Shown: piece after piece, positions 34,593 through 43,326 of the stretch
Layout of the letters: each line of letters starts with the position of its first letter
Position numbering within the stretch: position 1 is the stretch's first letter
Assembly: GCF_000378145.1 (NCBI RefSeq)
Contig: NZ_KB899281.1
Location: forward strand, 1 to 64,000
Length of the DNA: 64,000 nt
DNA from: Saccharibacillus kuerlensis DSM 22868
GTDB lineage: Bacteria > Bacillota > Bacilli > Paenibacillales > Paenibacillaceae
Direction of reading: 5' to 3'
Notes under the pieces: model-generated
What the model saw: the letters and a program-made list of their open reading frames with translations, nothing else
Database searches by the model: none
Told to the model about the DNA's origin: nothing
Program-made: the position numbers and the translations under genes

Positions 34593-34946
34593 ATGGAAAA
34601 AAGTCTGGCGGAGATGCAGCGCGAAGTCGACCGCTACATCTCGCAGTTCAAAGAGGGATACTTTAGTCCATTGTCCATGCTCGCCCGGATGACCGAAGAG
34701 GTCGGCGAGCTGGCACGGGAAGTGAACCATAGCTTTGGCGAAAAGCCAAAAAAGAGCGGGGAAGAAGAAAATTCGATCGAATTGGAGCTTGGCGATATCT
34801 TGTTTATAACGCTGTGTTTTGCCAATTCGCTGAATATTGATCTGACCGAGGCTCATGATAAAGTGATGCATAAATTCAATACGCGGGATAAAGATCGTTG
34901 GACTCGAATAGATGCCGACGATCAGCAGAAGGAGGAGCAGGAATGA
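34593..34946 (+). CDS. MazG-like nucleotide pyrophosphohydrolase (YpjD-like)
   Basis: The 117-residue helical protein shows the MazG metal motif pair ARMTEEVGELAREVNH (ExxE) and IELELGDILFITLCFAN (ExxD). Such enzymes hydrolyse NTPs to NMP and pyrophosphate for pool sanitation. ATG 34593 is preceded by GGAGG. The end overlaps dapB by 4 nt, as in the B. subtilis ypjD-dapB pair. Confidence 0.9.
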   Translation: MEKSLAEMQREVDRYISQFKEGYFSPLSMLARMTEEVGELAREVNHSFGEKPKKSGEEENSIELELGDILFITLCFANSLNIDLTEAHDKVMHKFNTRDKDRWTRIDADDQQKEEQE

Positions 34947-35743
34947 GTGAAAAAATCAGGGTAGCTGTCGCCGGAGCAGGCGGACGTATGGGGCGCGAGG
35001 TCGTCAAGATGGTGCTTGCAGATGATGCTTTGGAGCTGGTGGCGGCGATTGATCGTTCTGGCGCCGGAACGGATGCCGGAGAACTAGTCGGTCTTAAACC
35101 CTGCGGCATTACGGCTTCCGACAATCTGGACTCCGCGCTGGCGAATGCCAAGCCTCATGTACTCGTAGATTTTACCGTTCCGTCGGTCGTCTACAGTAAC
35201 ACAGTGACGGCAATTAAGCACAAGGTGCGTCCAGTCGTGGGAGCGACAGGTTTTACACCGCAGCAGATTGAAGAACTGGATGGGCTTTGCCGCGAAGCGA
35301 AAATTGGTGGATTGATCGCTCCGAATTTTTCGGTCGGTGCGATTCTAATGATGCAGTTTGCGGCAAAGGCTGCGGAATATCTGCCGCATGTCGAAATCAT
35401 CGAGTATCACGGCGACCAGAAGCTGGACGCGCCATCGGGCACATCGATTAAGACAGCAGAGCTGATTGCCAAGGGACGAGAAAAGTTGAAGCAGGGAAAT
35501 CCCAACGAAGAAGAAATTCTTCCTGGCGCACGAGGCGGCGAATACGAAGGCTTCCGTATTCACAGTGTGCGTTTGCCTGGCGTGTTTGCGCAGCAGGAAG
35601 TTGTATTCGGCGGCTACGGACAGAGCCTCAAGATCCGCCATGATTCTTATGAACGGGCCGGTTACATGCCGGGTGTGAATATCGGAATCAAAAAAGTAAT
35701 GGAGTATGAAGGCATGGTATACGGATTCGAACATTTGATGTAA
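34943..35743 (+). CDS. dapB: 4-Hydroxy-tetrahydrodipicolinate reductase
   Basis: DapB reduces HTPA with NAD(P)H in lysine and diaminopimelate synthesis. The 266-residue protein has VAVAGAGGRMGREVVKM (nucleotide loop), VDFTVPS, GATGFTPQQ, APNFSVGAILM, the catalytic EIIEYHGDQKLDAPSGTSIKT (His and Lys) and HSVRLPGVFAQQEV. ATG 34943 after AAGGAGGAG overlaps the upstream stop. Confidence 0.96.
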   Translation: MSEKIRVAVAGAGGRMGREVVKMVLADDALELVAAIDRSGAGTDAGELVGLKPCGITASDNLDSALANAKPHVLVDFTVPSVVYSNTVTAIKHKVRPVVGATGFTPQQIEELDGLCREAKIGGLIAPNFSVGAILMMQFAAKAAEYLPHVEIIEYHGDQKLDAPSGTSIKTAELIAKGREKLKQGNPNEEEILPGARGGEYEGFRIHSVRLPGVFAQQEVVFGGYGQSLKIRHDSYERAGYMPGVNIGIKKVMEYEGMVYGFEHLM

Positions 35744-35783
35744 ATTTATTTTATAAATCATGGAGTCGGAAAGAGGGGTTTTG

Positions 35784-36209
35784 ATGCAGATCGCATTTAT
35801 CGCGCATGACCGCAAAAAAGATGAAATGGTCAATTTTGTTACGGCTTATGAACAAGCGTTTACGGGATGCCAGCTGTATTCTACGGGAACGACAGGACAG
35901 CGGATTATGGAAGCGACGAATTTGAAAATTCACCGTTTCATGTCGGGCCCTCTCGGCGGCGATCAGCAGATCGGAGCATTGGTGGCGGAAAATGAGCTGG
36001 ATCTGATTATCTTTCTCCGCGATCCGCTGATGGCGCAGCCGCACGAACCGGATATTACAGCGCTGCTTCGAATCTGCGACGTACAGGGAATTCCGGTGGC
36101 GACGAATGTTGCAACAGCGGAAATCCTCGTCAAAGCGCTTATGCGGGGAGATTTCGCATGGCGCGAGCTGGTACATAAATACAAGCCGGGACTTGAAACT
36201 GATGAGTGA
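35784..36209 (+). CDS. mgsA: Methylglyoxal synthase
   Basis: MgsA converts dihydroxyacetone phosphate to methylglyoxal, a phosphate-release bypass of glycolysis. The 141-residue protein carries [43 protein letters not shown] (catalytic Asp) and [14 protein letters not shown]. It sits between dapB and bshB1 as in B. subtilis. This is functionally apt: bacillithiol made by the next genes helps detoxify methylglyoxal. Its 3' end overlaps bshB1 by 8 nt. Confidence 0.95.
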   Translation: MQIAFIAHDRKKDEMVNFVTAYEQAFTGCQLYSTGTTGQRIMEATNLKIHRFMSGPLGGDQQIGALVAENELDLIIFLRDPLMAQPHEPDITALLRICDVQGIPVATNVATAEILVKALMRGDFAWRELVHKYKPGLETDE

Positions 36210-36900
36210 AGCGCTCGACATCCTGGTGTTCGGCGCCCATGCCGATGACGTAGAGATCGGGATGGCAGGCACGATCGTCAAGCATACGCGCGCAGGCTAT
36301 CGGGTCGGCATCTGCGATCTGACTTTTGCGGAGATGTCTTCCAACGGCACAGTAGAGCTGCGTAAACAAGAAGCCGAGTCGGCCTCCGCCGTACTCGGCC
36401 TCTCCATGCGCGGGAATCTGGGCCTGCCGGATCGGGGATTGATTCGTACGGAAGAGCATATTCGGCTTATTACGTCCGAAATTCGCAGATGGTCGCCTCG
36501 AATTGTGTTCGCTCCGTATTGGGAAGATCGGCATCCGGACCATATTGCATGCAGCCGTTTGGTCGAAGAAGCGGTTTTTAATGCCAAGCTGCGCCGTTAT
36601 ATGCCCGAATCTGCTCCTGTCACAGTAAGTCAGCTGTATTTTTACTTTATCAACGATCCGGGGCCGGCCGATTTAATGGTGGACGTCACGGATGTCTACG
36701 AGGAAAAAGAAGCGGCGCTTCGCTGCTATGCCTCACAGTTCACAGCTCCTTCGCAGGGATCGGACACTGTCGCTACTCCACTGACCGCACAATATGTGGA
36801 GCGAGTGAAGGCGCGGGATTCGCTGCTCGGGCAGAGACGCGGCATCAGTTACGCGGAAGGTTTTGCTTCCCGTCTTCCGTACACAGTTAATCTTTTCTAA
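36202..36900 (+). CDS. bshB1: Bacillithiol biosynthesis deacetylase BshB1
   Basis: BshB1 removes the acetyl group from GlcNAc-malate in bacillithiol synthesis. The 232-residue LmbE-like enzyme has the zinc site [18 protein letters not shown] (AHPDD-like, with Ala in place of Pro) and [14 protein letters not shown], plus LPDRGLI. ATG 36202 overlaps the mgsA end. bshA follows after 57 nt. The order mgsA-bshB1-bshA-cca-birA equals that of B. subtilis. Confidence 0.93.
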   Translation: MSEALDILVFGAHADDVEIGMAGTIVKHTRAGYRVGICDLTFAEMSSNGTVELRKQEAESASAVLGLSMRGNLGLPDRGLIRTEEHIRLITSEIRRWSPRIVFAPYWEDRHPDHIACSRLVEEAVFNAKLRRYMPESAPVTVSQLYFYFINDPGPADLMVDVTDVYEEKEAALRCYASQFTAPSQGSDTVATPLTAQYVERVKARDSLLGQRRGISYAEGFASRLPYTVNLF

Positions 36901-36957
36901 AATCAGATTCAAACTTATTTCGACATGGCAAGCAGCGAGAAAGGAGTTCCGGCCTCA

Positions 36958-38115
36958 ATGAACGAAACACTCAAAATCGGCATTACCTGTTACCCCTCGC
37001 TCGGCGGATCGGGAGTGGTAGCGACGGAACTGGGCAAGCTGCTGGCGGAGAAGGGACACGAGGTCCACTTTATCACGCACAGCATTCCTTTCCGACTGGG
37101 GGCCTTTCATAAAAATATTCATTATCACGAAGTTCAGATTAGCGATTATTATGTTTTCCGTTATCCGCCGTACGACTTGTCGCTGGCGTCCAAGATGGCC
37201 GAAGTGGTCAAGCGGGAAAAACTCGATATTCTGCATGTTCATTACGCGGTACCGCATGCGGTCTGCGCTTATTTGGCGAAACAGATTGTCGGTGAGCAGC
37301 TGAAGATTGTTACAACGCTGCACGGAACTGATATTACGGTGCTGGGACAAGATGTCATACTCAAAGATCTGATTGCCCTGGCAATCAATCGAAGCGACGC
37401 GGTGACGGCCGTATCAGCAGATCTGATCAGACAGACGCGCGAAGCGCTGGACATTACGCGGGATATTGATCTGACGTACAACTTTATCGACAAAAGGGTC
37501 TATTATCCGCGTGAAGTATCCGAACTAAGAACCGAGTTTGCGGCACCTGAAGAAAAAATTCTGATGCATATTTCCAATTTCCGGCCGGTTAAACGAGTGC
37601 CGGATGTTATTGATATTTTTGACCGGGTTAACCGGGAGCTGCCGTCAAAACTGCTGCTGGTCGGTGAAGGACCGGACATGCCGAAGGTGCAAAGTCGGAT
37701 TCGGGAACTCGGTCTTGAGGACCGGGTACATTTCTTGGGCAAGCAGGACGAAATTGCTCAGGTTATATCTTTGGCTGATATTTTACTGCTGCCTTCAGAA
37801 AAAGAAAGCTTTGGCCTGGTCGCGCTGGAAGCAATGGCCTGCGGCGTGCCGACAGTCGGTTCGGAAGCGGGCGGTATTCCAGAACTGGTGGAACATGGCG
37901 TAACAGGCTGCCTCGCTCCAATTGGCGATACGGAAGGAATGGCTGGTTATGCGATTGCGCTTCTGAGCGATCCGGTCAAAAAATCCGCTATGCGGGAGGC
38001 TTGTCTGGAACGGGCATATACGATGTTTTGCGATCAAAAGATCATGCGCGAGTATGAAAATATTTATTACCGTGTGCTGGGCCGCAAGCTGCCTGGAGCA
38101 GTCGTTCAAGGATAA
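36958..38115 (+). CDS. bshA: N-acetyl-alpha-D-glucosaminyl L-malate synthase BshA
   Basis: BshA joins GlcNAc from UDP-GlcNAc to L-malate, the first bacillithiol step. The 385-residue GT4 glycosyltransferase opens [20 protein letters not shown]. It has [26 protein letters not shown] and the donor-binding [20 protein letters not shown] with its ExFGxxxxE motif. ATG 36958 follows AAAGGAG. Confidence 0.94.
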   Translation: MNETLKIGITCYPSLGGSGVVATELGKLLAEKGHEVHFITHSIPFRLGAFHKNIHYHEVQISDYYVFRYPPYDLSLASKMAEVVKREKLDILHVHYAVPHAVCAYLAKQIVGEQLKIVTTLHGTDITVLGQDVILKDLIALAINRSDAVTAVSADLIRQTREALDITRDIDLTYNFIDKRVYYPREVSELRTEFAAPEEKILMHISNFRPVKRVPDVIDIFDRVNRELPSKLLLVGEGPDMPKVQSRIRELGLEDRVHFLGKQDEIAQVISLADILLLPSEKESFGLVALEAMACGVPTVGSEAGGIPELVEHGVTGCLAPIGDTEGMAGYAIALLSDPVKKSAMREACLERAYTMFCDQKIMREYENIYYRVLGRKLPGAVVQG

Positions 38116-38160
38116 GCTCCGCAAGGGTAGGGCAGTGCACGCGCATTGGAAAAGAAGGAA

Positions 38161-39480
38161 ATGGAGTTGGAACATTTGACGCAGTGGAAGCATGCCGACC
38201 CGGAGCAGGTGCGGCTGAGCGCAGATATTCTGCGGACGCTGGAAGAGGCGGGACATACCGCCTGCTGGGTGGGCGGCTGCGTTCGGGACGAGCTGATCGG
38301 CCGTCCGGTTAACGATATGGATATCGCAACATCGGCGCATCCGGAAGAAGTGGATGCGCTGTTTCCGCGGACAATACCGACCGGGATCGAACACGGTACG
38401 GTAACGGTTGTCATGGAGAAAATTCCTTTTGAAGTGACGACTTTCCGAACGGAATCGGATTATAAAGACTTCCGCCGTCCGGAGGAAGTTACGTTTGTGC
38501 GTTCGCTGCAGGAAGATCTTCGGCGGCGCGATTTTACGATGAATGCAATCGCGCGTGGATTGGACGGCAAATATGTCGATCCTTATGACGGACGCGGAGA
38601 TTTGGAGCGCGGACTGATCCGCTGCGTAGGCGAAGCCCGCGAGCGGTTCCGCGAAGACGCGCTGCGCATGCTGCGCGGTGTGCGCTTCGCTTCCGTCTTC
38701 GGTTACGAGCTGGAACCGAAGACTTGGGAAGCGCTGCTGGAGCTGCGCGGCAATATGCGGCACATTGCCGCAGAGCGAATCAGGGCCGAGCTGGAGAAGA
38801 TGCTCGGCGGTCCGAAGCCTGCAGAAGGGCTTCTGCTGCTGGCGCGCAGCGGGCTGCTGGCGGAGGCGAAGATCCGCCTGACGCCGCAGGCGCTGGAATC
38901 GGCGCGTCCGGAACAATTGGACGTGCTGCCGCCGAAGCCGGCGGAGCTGCGCTGGGCAGCGCTGCTTCAAGGAATCGGCGTGTCCGGCGATGAAGCAGAG
39001 AATCTGCTGAAGAGCTGGACGTTTTCAGGCGGATTCGCGAAATCCGCCGCGGCGCTGCTGCGCATAGACGCGCGGATGAACGCGGCGGGATTTTCGACTG
39101 AAGTCGCAGCGGAGGAGAAAAACCTTCGGCTCGCTTTTGTACGCTGCGTACTCGACTTCGGGCGGACTGCGGCCGAAAACTGGCGGGTATACCATTCCAT
39201 GATGGATAAAGCGGACGGGAAATCTACCGCGTGCTTTCAACTTACGGCCGACTGGATGGCAGCGATCCCGGCGGAATCGCCGCGGGAACTGGCACTGGGC
39301 GGCAAAGATATTGTAGAACGGCTTGACCGGAAGCCAGGTCCTTGGCTGGGCGATTTGATCCGCCGGCTGTTGGAGGCGACCGCTATGGGAAGCATTGCCA
39401 ACGAGCGCGAGGCACTGCTGGAAAACCTGGTTCGGATAGAAGAAGTGCCCGGTGCACAGAAGGAGGAGAAATCGGAATGA
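38161..39480 (+). CDS. cca: CCA tRNA nucleotidyltransferase
   Basis: Cca adds or repairs the CCA end of tRNA. The protein shows the class II polymerase motifs: GGCVRDELIGRPVNDMDIAT (GG and DxD), RRRDFTMNAIARG (RRDxxxN), EDALRMLRGVRFA and ERIRAELEKML. The start is unsure: TTG 38146, ATG 38161 and TTG 38167 are all possible, and AAGAAGG at 38152-38158 best suits 38167. The middle of the gene is unusually rich in GCGCTG-type codons. It overlaps birA. Confidence 0.92.
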   Translation: MELEHLTQWKHADPEQVRLSADILRTLEEAGHTACWVGGCVRDELIGRPVNDMDIATSAHPEEVDALFPRTIPTGIEHGTVTVVMEKIPFEVTTFRTESDYKDFRRPEEVTFVRSLQEDLRRRDFTMNAIARGLDGKYVDPYDGRGDLERGLIRCVGEARERFREDALRMLRGVRFASVFGYELEPKTWEALLELRGNMRHIAAERIRAELEKMLGGPKPAEGLLLLARSGLLAEAKIRLTPQALESARPEQLDVLPPKPAELRWAALLQGIGVSGDEAENLLKSWTFSGGFAKSAAALLRIDARMNAAGFSTEVAAEEKNLRLAFVRCVLDFGRTAAENWRVYHSMMDKADGKSTACFQLTADWMAAIPAESPRELALGGKDIVERLDRKPGPWLGDLIRRLLEATAMGSIANEREALLENLVRIEEVPGAQKEEKSE

Positions 39481-40613
39481 CCCATGACAATGGACGCAAA
39501 AGCGGCAGCTGCAAGGAAGTTTCAGGATTGCAGGAAGATACGGCCGGCGGGACAGCTAGCAAGTCGACTTCAGCAGAACTCGGCTCGGCTGCAGTAGAAT
39601 CCGATCTTTTCGCTTCCGGTACCGGAAGATCGTCCGGCAGTCTCGATCGGCTGCTGGATATGTTCGAAGCTGCAGACGGAGAATATTTGTCGGGCGAGGA
39701 AATCAGCCGCCGAATAGGTGTCAGTCGTACAGCAGTATGGAAGCAGATTCGCAGGCTGAAAGACGCCGGTTACGTATTTGATGCCTCACCGAAGCTCGGC
39801 TATCGCTTGGAGGCTTCGGGTTCCGCACTCGATGTCCGGCGTATTCTTGCCGGACTGACCACTTCCCGATTTGGGCGGGACTTGACTGTACTGCCGAAGA
39901 TTGATTCGACGCAGACCGAAGCGGAGAAGAAGGCACGCAATGGAGCTGCCGAAGGGACACTCGTTGTTGCGGAGGAGCAGACGTCGGGACGCGGACGACA
40001 GGGCCGAGTCTGGCATTCTCCGCCGGGACGCGGCGTCTGGATGAGCACTGTGCTGCGGCCCGAAGGACCGCTTACAGCTGTACCGCAGCTGACACTGCTG
40101 GCTGCGGTCGCTGTCTGCCGTGCAATTCGAGGGGTTAGCGGCGTAGAAGCCGGCATCAAATGGCCAAACGATCTGCTGGCGAACGGACGCAAGCTGTGCG
40201 GTATTCTGCTGGAAGCGGTCGTTGAAGACGGGCGGGTCCGTCACTGCATCATGGGAATCGGAATCGACGCCAACTTGGAAGAGGGCGATTATCCGGAGGA
40301 GCTGCAGGATAAAGTAACGTCTCTTCTGCGGGAAAGCGGCACTGAAGTCGACCGTTCGGCACTGATCGCTGCTGTCATGAATGAATTTGAGCAGCTGTAT
40401 ATGCTGTATGCGCAGGAAGGATTTGAGCCGATCCGTCTGCTCTGGGAGTCGCTGAGTGTGACTTTGGGTCGTGAGATTGTCGTTCGCGATGTGCGGGGCG
40501 AGCGCAGGGGGACGGCACATGGACTTGGAGAACAGGGCGAACTTTTAATGAAAACCGAGGACGGAGCTCTTATACCGGTGTACTCTGGCGATATCGAGAT
40601 TTATCCAGGATGA
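39477..40613 (+). CDS. birA: Biotin-protein ligase and biotin operon repressor BirA
   Basis: BirA attaches biotin to carboxylase subunits and, through an N-terminal helix-turn-helix, represses biotin genes. The 378-residue protein has a roughly 55-residue Ser/Gly/Ala-rich lead, then a wHTH (YLSGEEISRRIGVSRTAVWK), the ligase core (STQTEAEKKARNG, EEQTSGRGRQGRVWHSP, GIKWPNDLLANGRKLCGIL) and a C-terminal SH3-like domain. The lead is longer than in B. subtilis (325 aa). ATG 39477 overlaps the cca stop; ATG 39660 would give a typical shorter form. Confidence 0.93.
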   Translation: MTHDNGRKSGSCKEVSGLQEDTAGGTASKSTSAELGSAAVESDLFASGTGRSSGSLDRLLDMFEAADGEYLSGEEISRRIGVSRTAVWKQIRRLKDAGYVFDASPKLGYRLEASGSALDVRRILAGLTTSRFGRDLTVLPKIDSTQTEAEKKARNGAAEGTLVVAEEQTSGRGRQGRVWHSPPGRGVWMSTVLRPEGPLTAVPQLTLLAAVAVCRAIRGVSGVEAGIKWPNDLLANGRKLCGILLEAVVEDGRVRHCIMGIGIDANLEEGDYPEELQDKVTSLLRESGTEVDRSALIAAVMNEFEQLYMLYAQEGFEPIRLLWESLSVTLGREIVVRDVRGERRGTAHGLGEQGELLMKTEDGALIPVYSGDIEIYPG

Positions 40614-40957
40614 TTTCCTTCGATACATTTGTTATACTGGCGTAGTGGAGGCGGTATCGGCTGTCAGCCGAACTGCACTGCCGCACGTCAAACGTACTCT
40701 AGGTATCATTTATGCTTAAAAGAAAATGGAAATGCCCTGCAGTTCTGCTCTGAGCCGTACGAGGACCGAGACAGATGGGAGAAGCGAATCGTCGCACCCG
40801 TTTCTTCTTCACTTTTCGGCCCTTTTGGTGAAAGCTAAAAGGTTGTTTGTGTTGGACGAAATTGTAAATGTCTGCAAACACCTTGACTAAAAGGCTGTTC
40901 CCAAATTCGCTTTGAGCGATTTGCGGAATGGGCTTAACCACAAAGGAGCCTGATAAT
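40614..40957 (+). other. Leader region of panBCD
   Basis: The 344-bp gap has TATACT at 40632-40637 as a possible -10 with no good -35. It has no T-box core and no clear terminator hairpin. No convincing ORF is present. A long untranslated leader is possible but unproven. Confidence 0.35.
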
Positions 40958-41884
40958 ATGACCACAAAAAGACCGCTTAACGTAGTGAAAATCGCTAAGA
41001 TGAAGCAGCAAAAGGATCGCCTGACGATGATTACGGCGTATGACTATCCATCTGCCAAGCTGGCGGAGGAAGCCGGTGTCGATCTGATTCTGGTAGGGGA
41101 TTCGCTGGGCAATGTCGTGCTTGGATACGACTCTACAATTCCCGTAACTTTGGATGATATGGTGTATCATTCAAGAGCGACGGCGCGGGGAGCACAGCAT
41201 ACGTTCATCGTGGCCGATATGCCGTTCATGACTTACCACGGAAGCATTGATGAGACACTCAAAGGTGTGCGCCGCCTGATGCAGGAAGGCCATGCGCATG
41301 CCGTGAAAATGGAAGGCGGCATAGAGATTGTACCGGCCGTCAAAGCGATTGTGCAGTCCGGAGTTCCGGTTCTTGGCCATATTGGACTGACACCGCAGTC
41401 GGTTAATACAATCGGCGGATATCGGGTACAGGGCAAGGATGAAGCCGATGCCAAGCGCCTGATGAACGAAGCGAAAGCGCTGGAACAGGCGGGAGCATTC
41501 GCCGTAGTACTGGAACTGGTGGCGGAAGAGACCGCGGCAGCCATTACGCGTGAGCTTTCGATCCCGACAATCGGGATCGGTGCCGGACGACAGTGCGACG
41601 GTCAGGTGCTGGTGTTCCACGACGTGGTAAAATATGCCTCTCCTTATATGGAAAAAAGATTCGTCAAGACATTTGCCGATGTCGGCTCGCAAATTCGGGA
41701 AGGCATTGAAGATTACGTCAATGAAGTGAAAAGCGGAGCTTTTCCTGCAGAAAACCATGTCTTCAAAGCCGACGAAGGAGTAAGCGAGTCACTCGATTCT
41801 CTATACGGCGGCAGCGCCGAACAAGAAACGCCGAAGAATGAAGGACAGCCTTCTGCTAAAGAAGAGGTGGGGGCGCAGAGATGA
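40958..41884 (+). CDS. panB: Ketopantoate hydroxymethyltransferase
   Basis: PanB makes ketopantoate from ketoisovalerate and methylene-THF. The 308-residue protein has MITAYDYPSAKLAEEAGVD, VGDSLGNVVLGYDSTIPVT, KMEGG, HIGLTPQSVNTIGGYRVQGK and FAVVLELV. About 30 acidic residues at the C-terminus exceed the usual length (277 in B. subtilis), perhaps because the gene runs on to overlap panC. ATG 40958 follows AAAGGAG. Confidence 0.95.
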   Translation: MTTKRPLNVVKIAKMKQQKDRLTMITAYDYPSAKLAEEAGVDLILVGDSLGNVVLGYDSTIPVTLDDMVYHSRATARGAQHTFIVADMPFMTYHGSIDETLKGVRRLMQEGHAHAVKMEGGIEIVPAVKAIVQSGVPVLGHIGLTPQSVNTIGGYRVQGKDEADAKRLMNEAKALEQAGAFAVVLELVAEETAAAITRELSIPTIGIGAGRQCDGQVLVFHDVVKYASPYMEKRFVKTFADVGSQIREGIEDYVNEVKSGAFPAENHVFKADEGVSESLDSLYGGSAEQETPKNEGQPSAKEEVGAQR

Positions 41885-42792
41885 AAATCGCCAGAACAAT
41901 TTCCGAAGCCCGAGCTTTTATTAACGAGCTGCGTCAGCAGCAGGAAGGCTCGGCCGCAGGCCGAATCGTCGGTTTTGTACCGACAATGGGATACCTGCAT
42001 GAAGGTCATGCCAGTCTGCTTCGCCGTTCGCGTCAGGAAAGCGGCATTTCGGTATTAAGTATTTTCGTCAACCCGATTCAATTCGGCCCTAACGAAGATC
42101 TGGATCGTTATCCGCGCAGCGAAGAAGCCGACTTGCAGTTGGCTGAACGTGAAGGTGTCGATGTTGTGTTTCTGCCCTCCGTGGAGGAAATGTATCCCGA
42201 GGAACGCAGGACGACTGTGACGGTCACAGGCGTGACCGAACGTCTCTGCGGCGCTTCCCGTCCGGGTCACTTTGACGGTGTGGCAACGGTCGTATCAAAG
42301 TTGTTCAATATCATCAAGCCCGACAAAGCGTTCTTTGGGGCCAAAGATGCCCAGCAGGTAGCCGTACTTCAGAAAATGGTAAAAGATCTGAACATGGATG
42401 TCGATATTGTTCCATGTCCGATTGTACGGGAAGAAGACGGTCTGGCGCTCAGCTCGCGAAATGCATATTTGAGCGAGGAGCAGCGCCGCGAAGCACTCGT
42501 GCTGTCACGTTCGCTGCGCGAAGCTTCCATCCGAATCCAAACGGAAGACGTTACACCGCAGCAAATCGTGGATGACGTAACCCAAGCGATTCAAACTTCT
42601 CCCATTGCCGAGATCGATTATGTGGAGATGCTCTCATTCCCGGATTTGGCTCCGATTCATCCCGAACATGGTTTATCCGAACTTCGGGCATCCGGAGGCT
42701 CCGCCATTTTGGCGCTGGCTGTCAAATTCGGTTCGACCCGTCTGATCGACAATGCCATTATGAAGCTCAAGGAGGCTCCTCTGCATGTATAG
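41881..42792 (+). CDS. panC: Pantothenate synthetase
   Basis: PanC ligates pantoate and beta-alanine using ATP. The 303-residue protein has [21 protein letters not shown] (HxGH-type nucleotide site), [33 protein letters not shown] and [11 protein letters not shown] (KMSKS-like). It overlaps panB by 4 nt (ATGA) and panD by 8 nt. Confidence 0.96.
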   Translation: MKIARTISEARAFINELRQQQEGSAAGRIVGFVPTMGYLHEGHASLLRRSRQESGISVLSIFVNPIQFGPNEDLDRYPRSEEADLQLAEREGVDVVFLPSVEEMYPEERRTTVTVTGVTERLCGASRPGHFDGVATVVSKLFNIIKPDKAFFGAKDAQQVAVLQKMVKDLNMDVDIVPCPIVREEDGLALSSRNAYLSEEQRREALVLSRSLREASIRIQTEDVTPQQIVDDVTQAIQTSPIAEIDYVEMLSFPDLAPIHPEHGLSELRASGGSAILALAVKFGSTRLIDNAIMKLKEAPLHV

Positions 42793-43168
42793 AACGATGA
42801 TGAAATCCAAGATCCACCGCGCAACCGTTACGGAAGCGAATTTGAATTACGTAGGCAGCATTACAATTGACGAAGATCTGATGGAAGCGGCCGATCTGCT
42901 CGAAAACGAGAAAGTGCAGGTTGTCGACAATAACAACGGCGAACGTCTGGAAACGTATGTCATTCCCGGACAGCGGGGCAGCGGAGTAATCTGCCTGAAC
43001 GGCGCGGCGGCGCGGCGCGTACAGCCGGGCGATACGGTCATCATTATCTCCTACGCCTCCATGTCCAATGAAGAGGCGCTTACGCACAAGCCTACAGTCG
43101 TCTTCGTAGATGAAGGCAACCACGCTATCGAGACGGCCGTAAAAGAAGTTCACGCTACAATCCGCTAA
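42785..43168 (+). CDS. panD: Aspartate 1-decarboxylase proenzyme
   Basis: PanD makes beta-alanine from aspartate and matures by self-cleavage between Gly and Ser to form a pyruvoyl group. The 127-residue protein shows [19 protein letters not shown] with the Gly-Ser cleavage site, then [25 protein letters not shown] and [13 protein letters not shown]. It completes the panBCD operon. Confidence 0.96.
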   Translation: MYRTMMKSKIHRATVTEANLNYVGSITIDEDLMEAADLLENEKVQVVDNNNGERLETYVIPGQRGSGVICLNGAAARRVQPGDTVIIISYASMSNEEALTHKPTVVFVDEGNHAIETAVKEVHATIR

Positions 43169-43187
43169 AGGATACGATCAAGCAGGC

Positions 43188-43237
43188 AGCGAGGTGCCTT
43201 CCGCCGCGTAAAGCGGTGCGAAAGCCTCGCTTTTTTT
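43188..43237 (+). terminator. Intrinsic terminator of panBCD
   Basis: AGCGAGG pairs with CCTCGCT around an inner CCGC/GCGG hairpin; TTTTTTT follows. Confidence 0.85.
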
Positions 43238-43326
43238 GGGCTTGGCGGAGTGGTGAAGAGTTTCCCAAACCGCTTCTTCTCTGTTATGCTGGTAAGGAAA
43301 TACGATTGAAAGGATTTATCGACTCC

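Noticed and set aside
40614-40957. T-box leader for panB
   Set aside because: No GGTGG-containing core and no terminator hairpin could be found.
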